Source of the DNA: Lycium barbarum
Taxonomy: Eukaryota; Streptophyta; Magnoliopsida; Solanales; Solanaceae
Reading direction: 5' to 3'
Assembly: GCF_019175385.1 (NCBI RefSeq)
Contig: NC_083339.1
Location: forward strand, 47,416,074 to 47,480,073
DNA: 64,000 bases
How positions within the stretch are numbered: position 1 is the first letter of the stretch; every line of letters starts with the position of its first letter. The notes under the pieces are model-generated. The model had not been told where the DNA came from and made no database searches. It was given only the letters and a program-made list of their open reading frames with translations. The position numbers and the translations under genes are program-made. Positions 30,255-42,306 of the stretch are shown piece by piece.

Positions 30255-33200
30255 TCAAACATAATATCTTTTGGCTGAGTCTGTGTTAATGGCTATGTCA
30301 GCCACCTTTCCTTCTATATCGGACAACTGCAAAGCTCCTTTTGACAACACCTGTTTGATAACATAAGGGCCCTGCCAATTTGGGGCGAATTTTCCCCTCG
30401 CTTCTTCTTGGTGAGGAAGGATGCGTTTCATAACAAGTTGTCCCACCTCAAAATGTCTTGGACGCACCTTCTTGTTGTAAGTGCAAGCCATCCTTTGCTG
30501 GTATAACTGGCCAAAACAAACCGCCGTCAACCGTTTTTCATCGATTAACGATAATTGTTCTAGTCTAGACTTGACCCATTCAGTGTCATCAATCTCTGCT
30601 TCAACAATGATTCGAAGAGAGGGGATCTCTACTTCTGCTGGTATGACCGCCTCAGTTCCATAAACCAATAAGTAAGGAGTTGCGCCAACAGACGTGCGGA
30701 TAGTCGTGCGGTACCCTAAAAGAGCAAAAGGCAATTTCTCTTGCCATTGCCTGGATCCTTGTACCATCTTCCTGAGGATCTTCTTGATGTTTTTTTTTTC
30801 CAGCTTCAACAGCTCCATTGGCTTTCGGTCGATAAGGGGTAGAGTTGTGATGCACAATTTTAAATTGCTCACATACCTCCTTCATGAGATGACTATTAAG
30901 ATTGGCCGAATTGTCCTTGATAATGGTCTTTGGTATACCAAAACGACATATGATATTAGAGTGAACAAGGTCTACCACTGCTTTCTTGGTGACTGATTTG
31001 AACGTAACAGCTTCTACCCATTTGGTGAAGTAGTCAATGGCAACTAGAATGAATCTGTGGCCATTAGAAGCTTTTGGCTCAATTGGCCCAATAACATCTA
31101 TCCCCTAAGCTACGAAAGGCCAAGGAGCAGACATAGGGTGCAACTCCGACGAGGGCAAATGAATTCGGTCACTGTAAATTTGGCATTGATGACACTTGCG
31201 AAGAAAGTGAAAACAATCTCGCTCCATGGTAAGCCAATAGTATACTGCTCGAAGAATCTTCTTTGCTAGAACATAGCCGTTCATATGCGGAAAACATACT
31301 CCGGAATGCACTTCATTCATGATCATTTCAGCTTCTTGGGCATTCACACATCTCAACAAATTCAAATCCGGGGTCCTTTTGTATAAGATCTCCCCACTCA
31401 GAAAAAAACCATTGGAAAGTCGCCTGATAGTTCTTTTTTGATCTCCATCGGCATGTATTGGATATTGTTGTGTTTTTAAGAATCTTTTGATATCGTGATA
31501 CCATGGCTCACCATCTAGCTCTACTTCAATTGTGTTGCAATAACCATGTTGATCCCTAATCTGAATCTCCAACGGATTAATGTAAGCATTGCCTAGGTAT
31601 GGAAGCATTCAGGCTAAAGTGGCTAAAGCATCAGCCAACTCATTGTGAAATCTGGGAATATATCTGAACTCGATTGACTTAAACCTTTTGCTAAGGTCCT
31701 CCAAACATTGTTTGTACGGAATGAGCTTGATATCTCGAGTTTCCCATTCACCCTGAGCCCGCCGAATGAGTAAGTCAGAATTTCCCAAAACTATTAACTC
31801 GTGTGCATCCAGATGTTTGCCGTGTTTAAACCCATTATGCAAGCTTCATATTCCACTGTATTATTGGTACAGAAGAAACGAAGTCGTGCCGTGGCGGGAT
31901 AATGATGCCCCATTGGTGAAATGAGAATTGCCCCAATCCCGACACCTTTAATGTTGACCGCTCCATCAAAGTATAATTTCCAGACGTGACTGTCATCGCG
32001 AACTTCCTCCTCAACTGAATTAATCTCTTCGTCAGGAAAGTAAGTATTCAAAGGCTCATACTCATCGTCAACTGGGTTTTCTGCCAATGCTTGCGCTTTT
32101 ATAGAGGTGCGGGTAACATAGACAATGTCGAACTCCGTAAGTAAAATCTGCCACTTTGCTAACCTTCCACTCGGCATAGGTTTCTAAAAGATATACTTCA
32201 AAGAATCCATTCCAGATATGAGGTGAGTCGTATAGGATGAAAGATAGTGCTTCAGTTTCTGGGCGACCCAAGTCAAAGCACAACACGTTCTTTCTAAAAA
32301 TGTGTATTTTACCTCATAGCTTGTGAACTTCTTGCTCAAATAATATATCGATTGTTCCTTCTTGCCTGTGGCATCATGTTGTCCTAGAACGCAACCAAAG
32401 GAATTATCCATCACTGATAGATACAAAAACAAAGGCCTACCCGATTTTGGCGGGACAAGTACTGGAGGGTTAGATAAATATTCCTTAATCTTATCAAAAG
32501 CCTCTTGACACTCGTCTGTCCACTTGACAGCGGCATCCTTCTTCAATAGCTTGAATATGGGCTCACATGTAGTGGTGAGCTGAGCGATGAACCTACTGAT
32601 GTAGTTCAACCTACTAAGAAGACTCATGACTTCAGTTCTGTTCTTTGGGGGCGGTAATTCCCGAATGGCCTTTATCTTGGAGGGGTCTAATTCAATTCCT
32701 CGCCGACTAACTATAAACCCTAGAAGTTTCCCAGATGGAACTCCAAATGCACACTTGGCTGGATTGAGCTTGAGGTTGTACTTGCGCAATCTTTCAAAGA
32801 ACTTTCTCAGATCACGCACATGGTCAGCTTGAGTTTTGGACTTAATGATCACATCATCGACGTACACTTTGATTTCTTTATGCATCATGTCGTGCAAGAT
32901 AGTAGTCATAGCTCTCATGTAAGTTGCCCCTGCGTTCTTCAAACCAAATGGCATAACCCTGTAACAGTAAGTACCCCATGGGGTGGTGAAGGCGGTCTTT
33001 TCTGCATCCTCTTCATCCATCAATATTTGGTGATACCCATCATAACAATCCACAAAAGATTGAATCTCGTGTTTGGCACAATTGTCAACAAGAATGTGGA
33101 TGTTAGGCAAAGGAAAGTTATCCTTTGGACTGGCTTTTTTCAAATCTCTATAGTCAACACAAACTCTGGTTTTCCCATCCTTCTTTGGTACGGGCACAAC

Positions 33201-33705
33201 ATTTGCTAGCCATGTAGTAAATCGGACAACCCTAATCACATTTGCACTCAACTGCTTCATGATTTCCTCTTTAATCTTATCACTCACCTATTTCTTAAAT
33301 TTTCTTTTCTTTTGTTGTACTGGTGGGAAATCAGGGTATGTAGGAAGTTTGTGCACTACCAGATTAACGCTCAAACCTGGCATGTCATCATAAGACAAAG
33401 CCAACACATCTTTATATTCAAACAAAACCTGGATTATATCATCTCTGGTCTTTTGTTCGGCATGAATGCTTATCTTTGTTTCTCTAGTTTCTTCAGAAGT
33501 TCCCAAATTAATTGCCTCAGTTTCATTTAGATTAGGCTTAGGCTTATTCTCAAATTGATCCAGTTCCCTTTTTATTTCTTCAAAAGCCTCTTCTTCATCA
33601 TATTCATCAACCTCTTGATTCATTGTTTCGAGATTAGACAGCTCTTTAAGATCTGGACGTGAATTCCGCATGCATGTCATGTTATTAAAGCTGGCGTTAA
33701 TGAAA
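30255..33705 (-). pseudogene. RT-RNase H-aRNase H-integrase of J (broken)
   Basis: After the intron the frame covers an acidic linker, RT (VPVPKKDGKTRVCVDYRDLKK near 33190; catalytic YVDD at 32853-32864) and the gypsy RNase H relic (PLFLYLSVMDNSFG). A second RNase H (WKLYFDGAVNIKGVGIG near 31970, NTVEYEAC, then HNELADALATLA near 31630) has its acidic residues visible. Integrase has the HHCC finger (..HSGVCFPHMNGY..CHQCQ), GIDVIGP, IIKDNSANLN and GAVEA for the D,D,E triad. Stops are at 33288, 32181, 31609 and 31105; frameshifts lie near 31820 and 30860. The first stop near 32181 is a CAG-to-TAG type change. It is non-functional as read. Confidence 0.9.
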
Positions 33706-33889
33706 CTGAAATGAAAATTAAATAACAAAATTAGGGAAAAGGAGAAGATAGAATTGACTAAGAAACTGAAACTTCATTTTATTGAATTGGAAAGGATAGA
33801 AGGGTTAACATTAGAGTATAGCAACTAAACTATTTGGATTACCACCCAGCGAATAATCCAAATATAGAAAAAATAGCAAAATAAACTAC
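33706..33889 (-). other. Putative intron of J between protease and RT (184 nt)
   Basis: On the minus strand the gag-protease frame meets TAG inside CTTG|GTAGTTTATT. 184 bases further, a pyrimidine-rich tract ends TTTTCATTTCAG. Removing 33889-33706 eliminates the stop and brings the upstream frame into the RT frame. An intron at this place is a known property of Ogre elements. Confidence 0.75.
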
Positions 33890-36800
33890 CAAGACTCCTT
33901 CTTTGTGGGGAGAGGGGTAGCTTCCCAGTTGGCGAGCTTGACTTCTAGGCCAATAGGTTGCACATCTGCATGACTAGTGCTTTCACCAATCTGAACAATG
34001 TTTACTCCATAGAACATTTCTTTGAGACCTTGACATATTTCGTCCACGTCATCTTGGACAGACATGTCCTTATCCTCTTCAAGACATGACCTAGTAAAAG
34101 ACTTGACAATGTGGGGAATGGGCTTTGGTAATTTCCAAACCTTATTTTTCTGCTCTTTTGCCAATTTCATGTCAGCATTAGTTGGCCTAAAACCCAAACC
34201 AAAAGTATCTTGATTACCAAATGGAGGGATAGGGTCCAAAATTCCTTGCAATGACACCCCCAAGCCCTTTCCTGGCTCATAACCATTTTGCAGCATTTGT
34301 GTAGCCACCATGACTGAAGTAGAGGATAGACGGTGCTCTAGGATAGGCTTCCCTTCCATAAACTGATCGGCTGCCACTATTTCAAAGGTCTGAAATATGA
34401 GGGATTCACAACCTTCCTTGGCCTTGACACATGGGACAGAAGGGTCTCTATATATTGAAATATCATCTTCACCGTGAACAATAATTTCGTGTTTCTCATA
34501 TTCAAACTTGACCACTTGGTTTAAAGTAGATGGCACCGCTCTAGCTGCATGGATCCATGGCCTTCCTAAAAGCAAGTTGTAGGAAGTGTCCATGTATATA
34601 ACTTGGAATGTGATCCCAAAATCAACAGGTCCAATTTTTAAAGTAAGATCAATCTCACCAATGGTGTCGCTTTTTGCGCCATCGAAAGCTCGAACACACA
34701 CATTGTTAGTACGAATTCTATCTGTGCTGATTTTCAAACTTTGCAAAGTAGAGAGGGGGCAGATGTCCACACCCGAGCCTCCATCAATCATGACTCTTTT
34801 CACATAATGTTCTTCATATTTGACAGTTAAATGCAAAGCCTTATTATGTCCAGCTCCTTCCACAGGCAGCTCATCGTCGGTGAAAGTGATTCTATTCACC
34901 TCAAATATTCTATTGGCCATCTTTTCCAAGTGACTTACAGTTGTTTTGTCTTAAACATGTGCCTCATTAAGAATTCTAATCAATGCTTGACAATGCTCTT
35001 TAGAATGTATGAACAAATATAGCAATGAAATCTGAGCAGGAGTTTTTCTCAACTGATCAACAATAGAGTAATCCTGAACTTTCATCTTCTTCATGAACTC
35101 TTCAGCCTCTTCTTCAGTGATAGGTTTTTTCACCGGAAATTGGCTATCCCTAGCTTGTTTGGCTCTCCTTAATTCTTCTGGAGCATAACACCTTCCAGAA
35201 CGCGTTAAACCACCGGTTTCGTCTATTTCTTCAACAATCTCCTTGCCCTTATAAGTCACAGTGGTTTTGTTGTAGTTCCATGGGACAGTTTTCATGTTTG
35301 TCACCGAAAGTTGTGTCGTGTGCTTTATCACAATTGGTTCTGTCATCTTTCCTAAACCATTCTGGTTTTGACCAAACCTGGGAAAACTACTAGGAACATA
35401 TAATTTTGGTCCAGTTACTAATGTCTCTTTTTTCTTTGTGGCTCCAGGAACATACAATATCAACTTCCCCGAGCCTTTGAGATTCGCATTAGAACTTGCA
35501 CCTTTTACAAACAACGGTGCTTCCTGTGCAGACTTTGTCACCATACCGAACCCTTCTTTTAAGGTGTCAATTTCCATTATTGTTTTTCCTGTTTGCTTGT
35601 ATTCCTTATCGTTACAGATCATCCCAACAACATGAGCATTGTTGTGAGCAGGAAGTGGGTTGTTGGTGACATTCGGAGCCTCTTCGTCATGTATCACAAT
35701 TGCTTTGTCATCAATTAGCTTCTCAATGGCTCTCTTCAAAGTAAAACAATTTTCTGTGCTATGACCCTGAGCGTTAGAATGATACTCGCACCTGCCAGTG
35801 GGGTCAAAACCTCTTGCATTTGGGTTGACATTATACGACATGATAGGTTCAATCAAACCCAATTGTATCAATTTCCGCAACAGGGTTGTGTATGATTCTC
35901 CAATTGGGGTGAAATTTTCCCTCTGTCTTTGTTCTCTTACATAATCAATCTTAGGACGTGGATTATAAGGTGCTTGAAAATTTTATTTTTGGGGACGAAA
36001 GCCTTGTGGAGCAGGCGCCCTCCATTGTTGGCGTTGAGGAGGTCGGGCATATGCTTGGGTGTTGAAAAAACCGCATATTGGGGTGGAGCAATTGAGTAGT
36101 GGGGATCCTGATGCGGATAAAAATGTTGAGGAGAGTTGGATTGTCCTCGTAAGATTTGGTGGTTTGTCCCCCTTTGAGCAACACTGGACCCTGATGCCAT
36201 CATGGATCCTTCCTCTTTCTTTTTTCGATTTCCAAAACCACCAGACCCATTTTGAATTGCTTGGGTGGTAGCCTTGAGTGCTACCTGACTCATAATTTTG
36301 CCGGACCTGATGCCATTTTCAACCATTTCCCCAACTCTAATTGCTTCTGCGAATTTCTTCCCCACTGTGGAAAGCAACTAGTGGAAGTAATCAGGTTCTT
36401 GTGCCTGGAGGAAAACATCAATCATTTCCGACTCCTTCATCGGCGGTTTGACCCTGCGAGCTTGTTCTCTCCACTTGATAGCATATTCTCTAAAACTCTC
36501 GGTAGGCTTTTTTTTCATACTGGCGAGAGACGTGCGATCAGGCACGATATCAATGTTATACTGAAATTGTCGAACAAAATCTCCTGCCATGTCATCCCAT
36601 GTAGGCCAATTAGAAATGTCTTGGTCGATGAACAATTCTGAGGCAATTCCCACTAGACTTTCTCCAAAATATGCCATGAGTAATTATTCCTTACTCCCTG
36701 CCCCTCTTAGTTGATTACAATACTTCTTCAAGTGTGCTACGGGGTCACCGTGACCATCGTACTTCTCAAACTTCGGAGTCTTAAAACCAAGGGGCAGATG

Positions 36801-37475
36801 AACATTGGGGAACATGCACAAATCTGAAAGAGACGCTTTTTGGACCTCCTAATCCTTGCATATTCCTCACACTCTGCTCTAGACTCTTCATTTTTCTAGC
36901 CATTTTTTCTTGTCCCTCATTCTTAGCAGTTTTCTCGATCTCGACGGGGGAACTATACTGCTGAAAGGGGTTATACGAGTCTGGGACTTTAAAAGTCAAT
37001 TCCGGAGAATAATATTGATCGTGGTGACCTTTAGATGGAGGCTCATTATTGGACTTCTGTACCAATGTTGGTTGAGGGATTGTAGTAGTTTTACAGTGGG
37101 GATGAAAAGTGGGTTATTTCTGAGGGGTGCATTTGGAGGGCGCACAGTGGAAGTTCCAGAAGTGTTGGATATGTTAACATGTGGACCAAATCCAGGAGGA
37201 AAAAGTGGATCACTTGTCGGGGTTTCAATGGGAATTGACATAGTCACATTCGGGAATCCAGGGATTGAAGATGGTGGAGCTTGCCCATTCATCCAAGCCT
37301 GGTACATGTCAGCCATTTGTTGCCTCCACATCCTTCCTTCCTCTGCTGATGATGATTCATGTTGAACTATCTGACCTCGAGATTCATCACCGTCTGACTC
37401 GTTTCCATCCTTATGGGCCATTATCCCCTTTCTTTTGGACCTTGTGTTATATTCGTGAGGAGCCAGTTCAACCAC
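33890..37475 (-). pseudogene. gag-protease of J with G-patch-like segment (broken)
   Basis: Start ATG at 37475 (MVELAPHEYNTRSKRKG). The capsid core is near 36680-36380 (DDMAGDFVRQFQYNIDIVPDR, ESFREYAIKWREQA). A knuckle-like CEYHSNAQGHSTENC follows near 35790. The protease has VMIDGGSGVDICP (near 34790) and LLGRPWIH (near 34565). A G-patch-like stretch, MLQNGYEPGKGLGVSLQG, comes near 34280 and the basic tail ends at the intron donor. Frameshifts near 37030, 36750 and 35900 and stops at 36378 and 34930 break it. Gag forms the particle; the aspartic protease would cleave the polyprotein. Confidence 0.88.
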
Positions 37476-38040
37476 AAACCAACCACCTTATCTTTGAGAC
37501 AAGAACAAACACGTTAGGGTTTAGCATTTTGCAGATATTAATCACACGTTGTATGCCATGCACCTAAATTATTTCCCATCTAATATGAGCATCGGAAGGC
37601 TTTCATGCTTCATTCCGGCTTTTAGGTGAATTCATTTCTCATTTTATTTATTTATTTATTCCTTTTTCGGTGATTTTGAATTATTTTGATCGAACCCACT
37701 AAGGGATGCCTACGTATCATGTTAAACATGAATCAGATCATTACGTAGTACATGAAAAAGAACAAATTTGGATTTTTTTTTAATCAACTAAAAATATTTT
37801 TATTGACTTTCAAATTAGTATTTTTCAATACAAAGACGTAAAGGAAAATAACTAAAAAGAAAGGCACCATAGACTCAAAAAGACTAAATCGGGACTAGAA
37901 TATCCAAAACAAACTAAAAATAAAGACTTGAAAAGAGTCAGTCTCAAAATACAACTACTGAACTAGAACTCCTAATAATTATAACTAAACTTCAATCTTG
38001 GGAAATCCTCAATCTTATATGTGAACTAATGCATATCTGC
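37476..38040 (-). other. Spacer between ORF1 and gag of J
   Basis: Non-coding AT-rich sequence. It contains the best copy of the CCTACGTA...TACGTAG inverted repeat (37706-37750) close to the gag start. Confidence 0.5.
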
Positions 38041-40014
38041 TCACGGTGCTTCTGGCCCAGGCTGACCCCCTAACATACGATATATCTGCTTCAGTTCTGC
38101 TGCAAAGTGGCGTGCAAAGGTAGGTACCTCTCTAGCAAATTGCTCATAATCCATCCCCTGACAGTCCAGGCAACTTTGAGCGCTATGAACAACTAAATTG
38201 TGGACATGTTCTCTAACATCTCGATAATTCCGCTCCAGGTCTAGGACTTGCTGCTGGCGAGTATTGGCTATCTCTCTTATACCTTCCTCACGGTTCAATG
38301 CCAATTCAAGCTGGTTTCGAATCCTTGCTCGGTCATTCATTAATTGGTTCCTTTCTACATCAAACCGAATTCTCTCTTTATCGAATTCAGCTTGTTGTCG
38401 AGTTTGCAGGGCCAAGAATTGAGCTTTCTCATCTTCAAAACGCGCTTTCTCCGCATCAAAGAAGTCTCCCTTCTTATCGAGTTCCCTCTGTAACACATCA
38501 ACGGCTTCTCTAACAATGCCCAAATCCTCGTATAAGGTCTGAATTGTAGAGCGATGTTTCCTCTCAGCCAGTTTTTGGGCTGCCCTAACTCTAGCACCCA
38601 TCTCTACCTCCATCTGGGCCAAATCCTCTCTGGCAGTTTTTAGTTCTTTATCGATAGCATGTAGAGTGGACTGATAGTTCTCTTCAACTTCAAACCGATC
38701 TTGCTTGATTCTGACCTCAACCGCTGCCTCCTTGTCTCTTGCTTCTTTTACAGACCCTTCAGGGCTAACCTTGAGGGGAGCTTGATCATGAAACCGGTGA
38801 AAGTACAACAGATCTACCTCTCCTTGATCTCGATCTTCTATCATAGTACTCAAACCTAGGACCCGATGGCCGCCCTAAATTCTTTTAGCTTCTGATTCTC
38901 GACGCCGATCTTCTGATTTTACCTCCCATACAAAATTCTGCATGTTCTCAACAATAGGTATGATTTGCCTCCGACCTAGCTGGCGTAAACCTCGAAGTGG
39001 AGCATACGGCTGAAACCCTCTGAGGCCCATTAGAACAAAAAAGGGCTGATAAGAAGACATGTAGATCACCTCAGCTGAAGGAAACCAATGATAATTCCAA
39101 GTAATTTGAGAAGCTGTCAAGTCACGAAGATACTTCGCCCAAGCGTTGACGCCTTCTGGTAAATTTTTCCTTAATTCCTTCACCCTATCTAGATGATCTA
39201 AGATATTGCTCTTCCAATCAGATTTGAATTTTAACTGGTAATGATGGCGGTATAAGTGCTCTAGAAACCATACTTGTAATAAAGTGTTACAACCTTCAAA
39301 ATATTTTTCACCCTCTCTGCATTCAGTCAAAGTACGATATATATCAGCTAGGATCATCGGTAAGATGGTGGAATCTTCTCTCTTCATCATAGCTGTGACT
39401 ATCCTAGACAAACGAATGTCGATTTTTCTTTCTCGCCTAGGAAAAACCATGGTTCCCAGGAATGCTACCATGAATGCTTCTTGCCTATGCTTTTCCCATG
39501 TAAAGTAGTGATTCCCATTTTTTAGTTGCTTTCCATATTGTAGAAATCCTTCTTTGTTTCCATATCTCGCATATAAGAACTCCAAAGTAACCCATCAATT
39601 GTCCAAACAGGCCATACGAGGGTGGTTAAGGTGCATTTGCTCCAAAAATTTATTTCCACTAACATTTCTTGGAGCTAGAGGCGTTTTGTTACGAAGGTGC
39701 TTTCCTAACCCCGTGAAACCACCTAGTTCTTCCAGTGTAGGAGTCAACTCAAAATCTCTAAAGCGGAAGACGTTGTTTGCAGAGTCCCATAATGGAATTA
39801 AAGCCTCAATTACGTCCCTGTTAGGGCTGATTCTCATAATATCTGTGAGGAATGCCAGATGTTTAAATATCGGGGTCTGTAGATAATGACCCATGTCGTT
39901 CCACCAAGCCAGGAGTAGCGGTGGGGTTTTGTCTGCAATCATAAACTCTGGGGGTTCATTGACTTCTTCAACTGCTTCATCTGTTGGCCTCTTATCACAT
40001 CTCATCGGTATCAT
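38041..40014 (-). pseudogene. ORF1 of Ogre-like J (two stops)
   Basis: One frame of 658 codons is interrupted by TGA at 39592-39594 and TAG at 38872-38874. The first two thirds (AWWNDMGHYLQTPIFKHLAF.., FELTPTLEELGGFTGLG.., then ..LLQVWFLEHLYRH) resemble the plant-transposon domain that I would call DUF7745-like or plant-mobile-domain-like, from memory. The last 270 residues are a long charged coiled coil (repeated EEN, KARFEDEKAQF, ERNQL) with a cysteine pair near the end. Its function in Ogre elements is not known. Its position between PBS and gag is diagnostic for that group. Confidence 0.82.
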
Positions 40015-40985
40015 TTTTGCCTATTTAGAAAAATAAAAAGGACTTCGAATTAAGACCTAAACACAAGAAAAATAAAAAAAATTAAAAGTTAAAAAAATGT
40101 AAAAAGTGGCTATTTTTCACAAAACAACCCTTATATGCTTTTGTAGCAAGATTTTAGGGTTATCTTGGCAAAAACGGCCAGACGCGAAAACAAAAGTACT
40201 ATAATGATTTTTTTTTATTTCTATTTTAAAAAAAAAATGGGCCGAACCTGAGGGAGGTTTCCTACAGTAAAGGGTTTTTTTTTTTTTGAGAATTTTTGTG
40301 AAAAGACAAAAGACTAGATTCTTTCTGGTTGTTTATAAAAAAAATGGGCATATAATAGATCTCTTTCCTTGTTTTACTAATCACCCTAAAAGCAAATCAA
40401 CAATGAACAACCATTCTGAATAATATTGCAAATAGCACATATGATGCACATGTTGGTCAAGAGAAACAGGTGCCTGTCTTAGACGGACTCGGCCCTTGTG
40501 CCGAGCCCCACTAGGTAAAATGCAAGTGATGCAAACAAAGTGCGGCATACTAAGGGTACCATGTCTGTGTTTCAGTTCTACTAAGGTTAAACCTAATGGA
40601 GAAAGGTATCTAGACTGGCTGTAAAACGAGCGGACGACTCGAGTCGGGCGAGGGACAACGTACCGGTAGCAGCGCTTTCCGGATTTGTTATGGGTCCTCC
40701 CCATCCTAAACATGTGTGACTATAAATCCTTCACCAGGGACCAAGGGCCCACTGGCTTTATCTCAGCAGAAGTGGGGTGCGTAGTCGCAATTCCCGTTTT
40801 TGTGGCAAAAATGTATTATTGAAGACTCAGAGGGGGTGCGTGAGAGAAGACAAATATATTACAGTTCAATAATATCAAAGCAGTAAATAAGCTGGCATAG
40901 AGCACATTAGTCCCATATATACAAAATATCCAAGAAATAAAGAAAGCCAAATGCAAGTCAATATATAAAGCTCGAATTCTATTTA
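40015..40985 (-). other. 5' leader of J
   Basis: Non-coding. A and T runs (40250-40290) lie near ORF1, and a mixed-composition stretch without recognisable features extends to the PBS. A tandem-like pair of short pyrimidine blocks near 40310-40380 has no evident role. Confidence 0.45.
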
Positions 40986-41003
40986 TCCCCAGCAGAGTCG
41001 CCA
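40986..41003 (-). other. Primer-binding site of J
   Basis: TGGCGACTCTGCTGGGGA on the minus strand starts two bases after the LTR. It begins with TGG (pairs to tRNA CCA), but I cannot name the tRNA from memory. Confidence 0.75.
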
Positions 41004-42306
41004 TCTGTCACACCCCTTTTTTTTTCACGAAAATAAATAAAAAAACAAATTAGTTATAAATTTATTTTAAAGGGTTTTTCCAATTAAAGTGACGTTTTGA
41101 AAAGTGATTATCTATTTATTACAGAGTCGCCACTTGGAATTGAGTTTTGGTGTTCCAGGCCACCTTATTGAATCCCTAATCAAAAGAAAATGACTCTATT
41201 AGGTCTGCGAAACAAAGACCGGGTAAGGAATTCTGTTGACCGGGGAGATGGTATTAGGCATTCCCCAAGTCCTGTGGTTTTAGCACAGTCGCTTTATCGA
41301 CTTATAGCTGGCTAAAATTAATTCTTGGATAAAATATATATTATTAGCTATGCCTGTGATTTGCTTAATATTGTTTACATTTTACTAGTCTTTACTAAGA
41401 CGCATAGTTGCGACCTCAATCTCGATAAATAGAAAATTTATAGCTAGAGTATTTCTCCGCTAATCAATCAATGAATTAATCGAACCTTAATTATAGGCCT
41501 ACGAATTCACCTTTATTAGTTTTTGTGCAATTACTGAAACATGGTATCAAGTAATAAATTTTGCCAACCTCCATAGGTACCAAAGATATTAAAAAGATTT
41601 CATACAACTAAAGCTTTGAGTATAATATTAACTCCCAAACAATAAAGGGTATGTCCATATAATATGGATTAAATACATGAAAAACTAGATTTTTCCAGTA
41701 TTGATACAAACCACCACAACAAAGCATTTAATGTAAGATCTTCAGCTCTTTTAACAGTTTAATAATAAAAATAAGACCTCCAGAACAAGCACATTCAGAA
41801 GAAACACGGATGAACAATTAACATTAACTCTACTTTTAATTATCAGTAGTGAACTAATACCCAACAAATTGAATACTGCACTTTAATTAAAAAAAAAATC
41901 ATTTTTTTTCAAAAAATCTCAAGTAAACAAATAAATCTTGCATTTAAATATTGTAATGAGAGTAGAATTATAAGTAAAGAATGACTAAAACAAACACACG
42001 GAGACCTTAAATACCAAATCAAATTCATGTGTCAAATGAATGATTTAACATAATGGGGAGGGGCAAAAAATATTCACGATGCTATCTAAATCATGATACG
42101 GACTAACTAGAACATATATATCACCAACAACAAACAACGTAGAAATTAAAGATCTTGGATAAATATAGAACACTTTAACTTATCAAAGAAGACTTCATAA
42201 GCATACTTTTTTTTTCTTAATTATTAGTCAAAAGTCAAAACAAACGTGCTAATCATTTAAATCCATTCATGGCCCAAACTAATTTAGCTAAAAGTTCCGG
42301 TCATTT

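Noticed and set aside
38041..40014. Host gene with plant-mobile-domain and coiled coil
   Set aside because: It lies between PBS and gag of J in the same strand and is the expected Ogre ORF1, so it belongs to the element.
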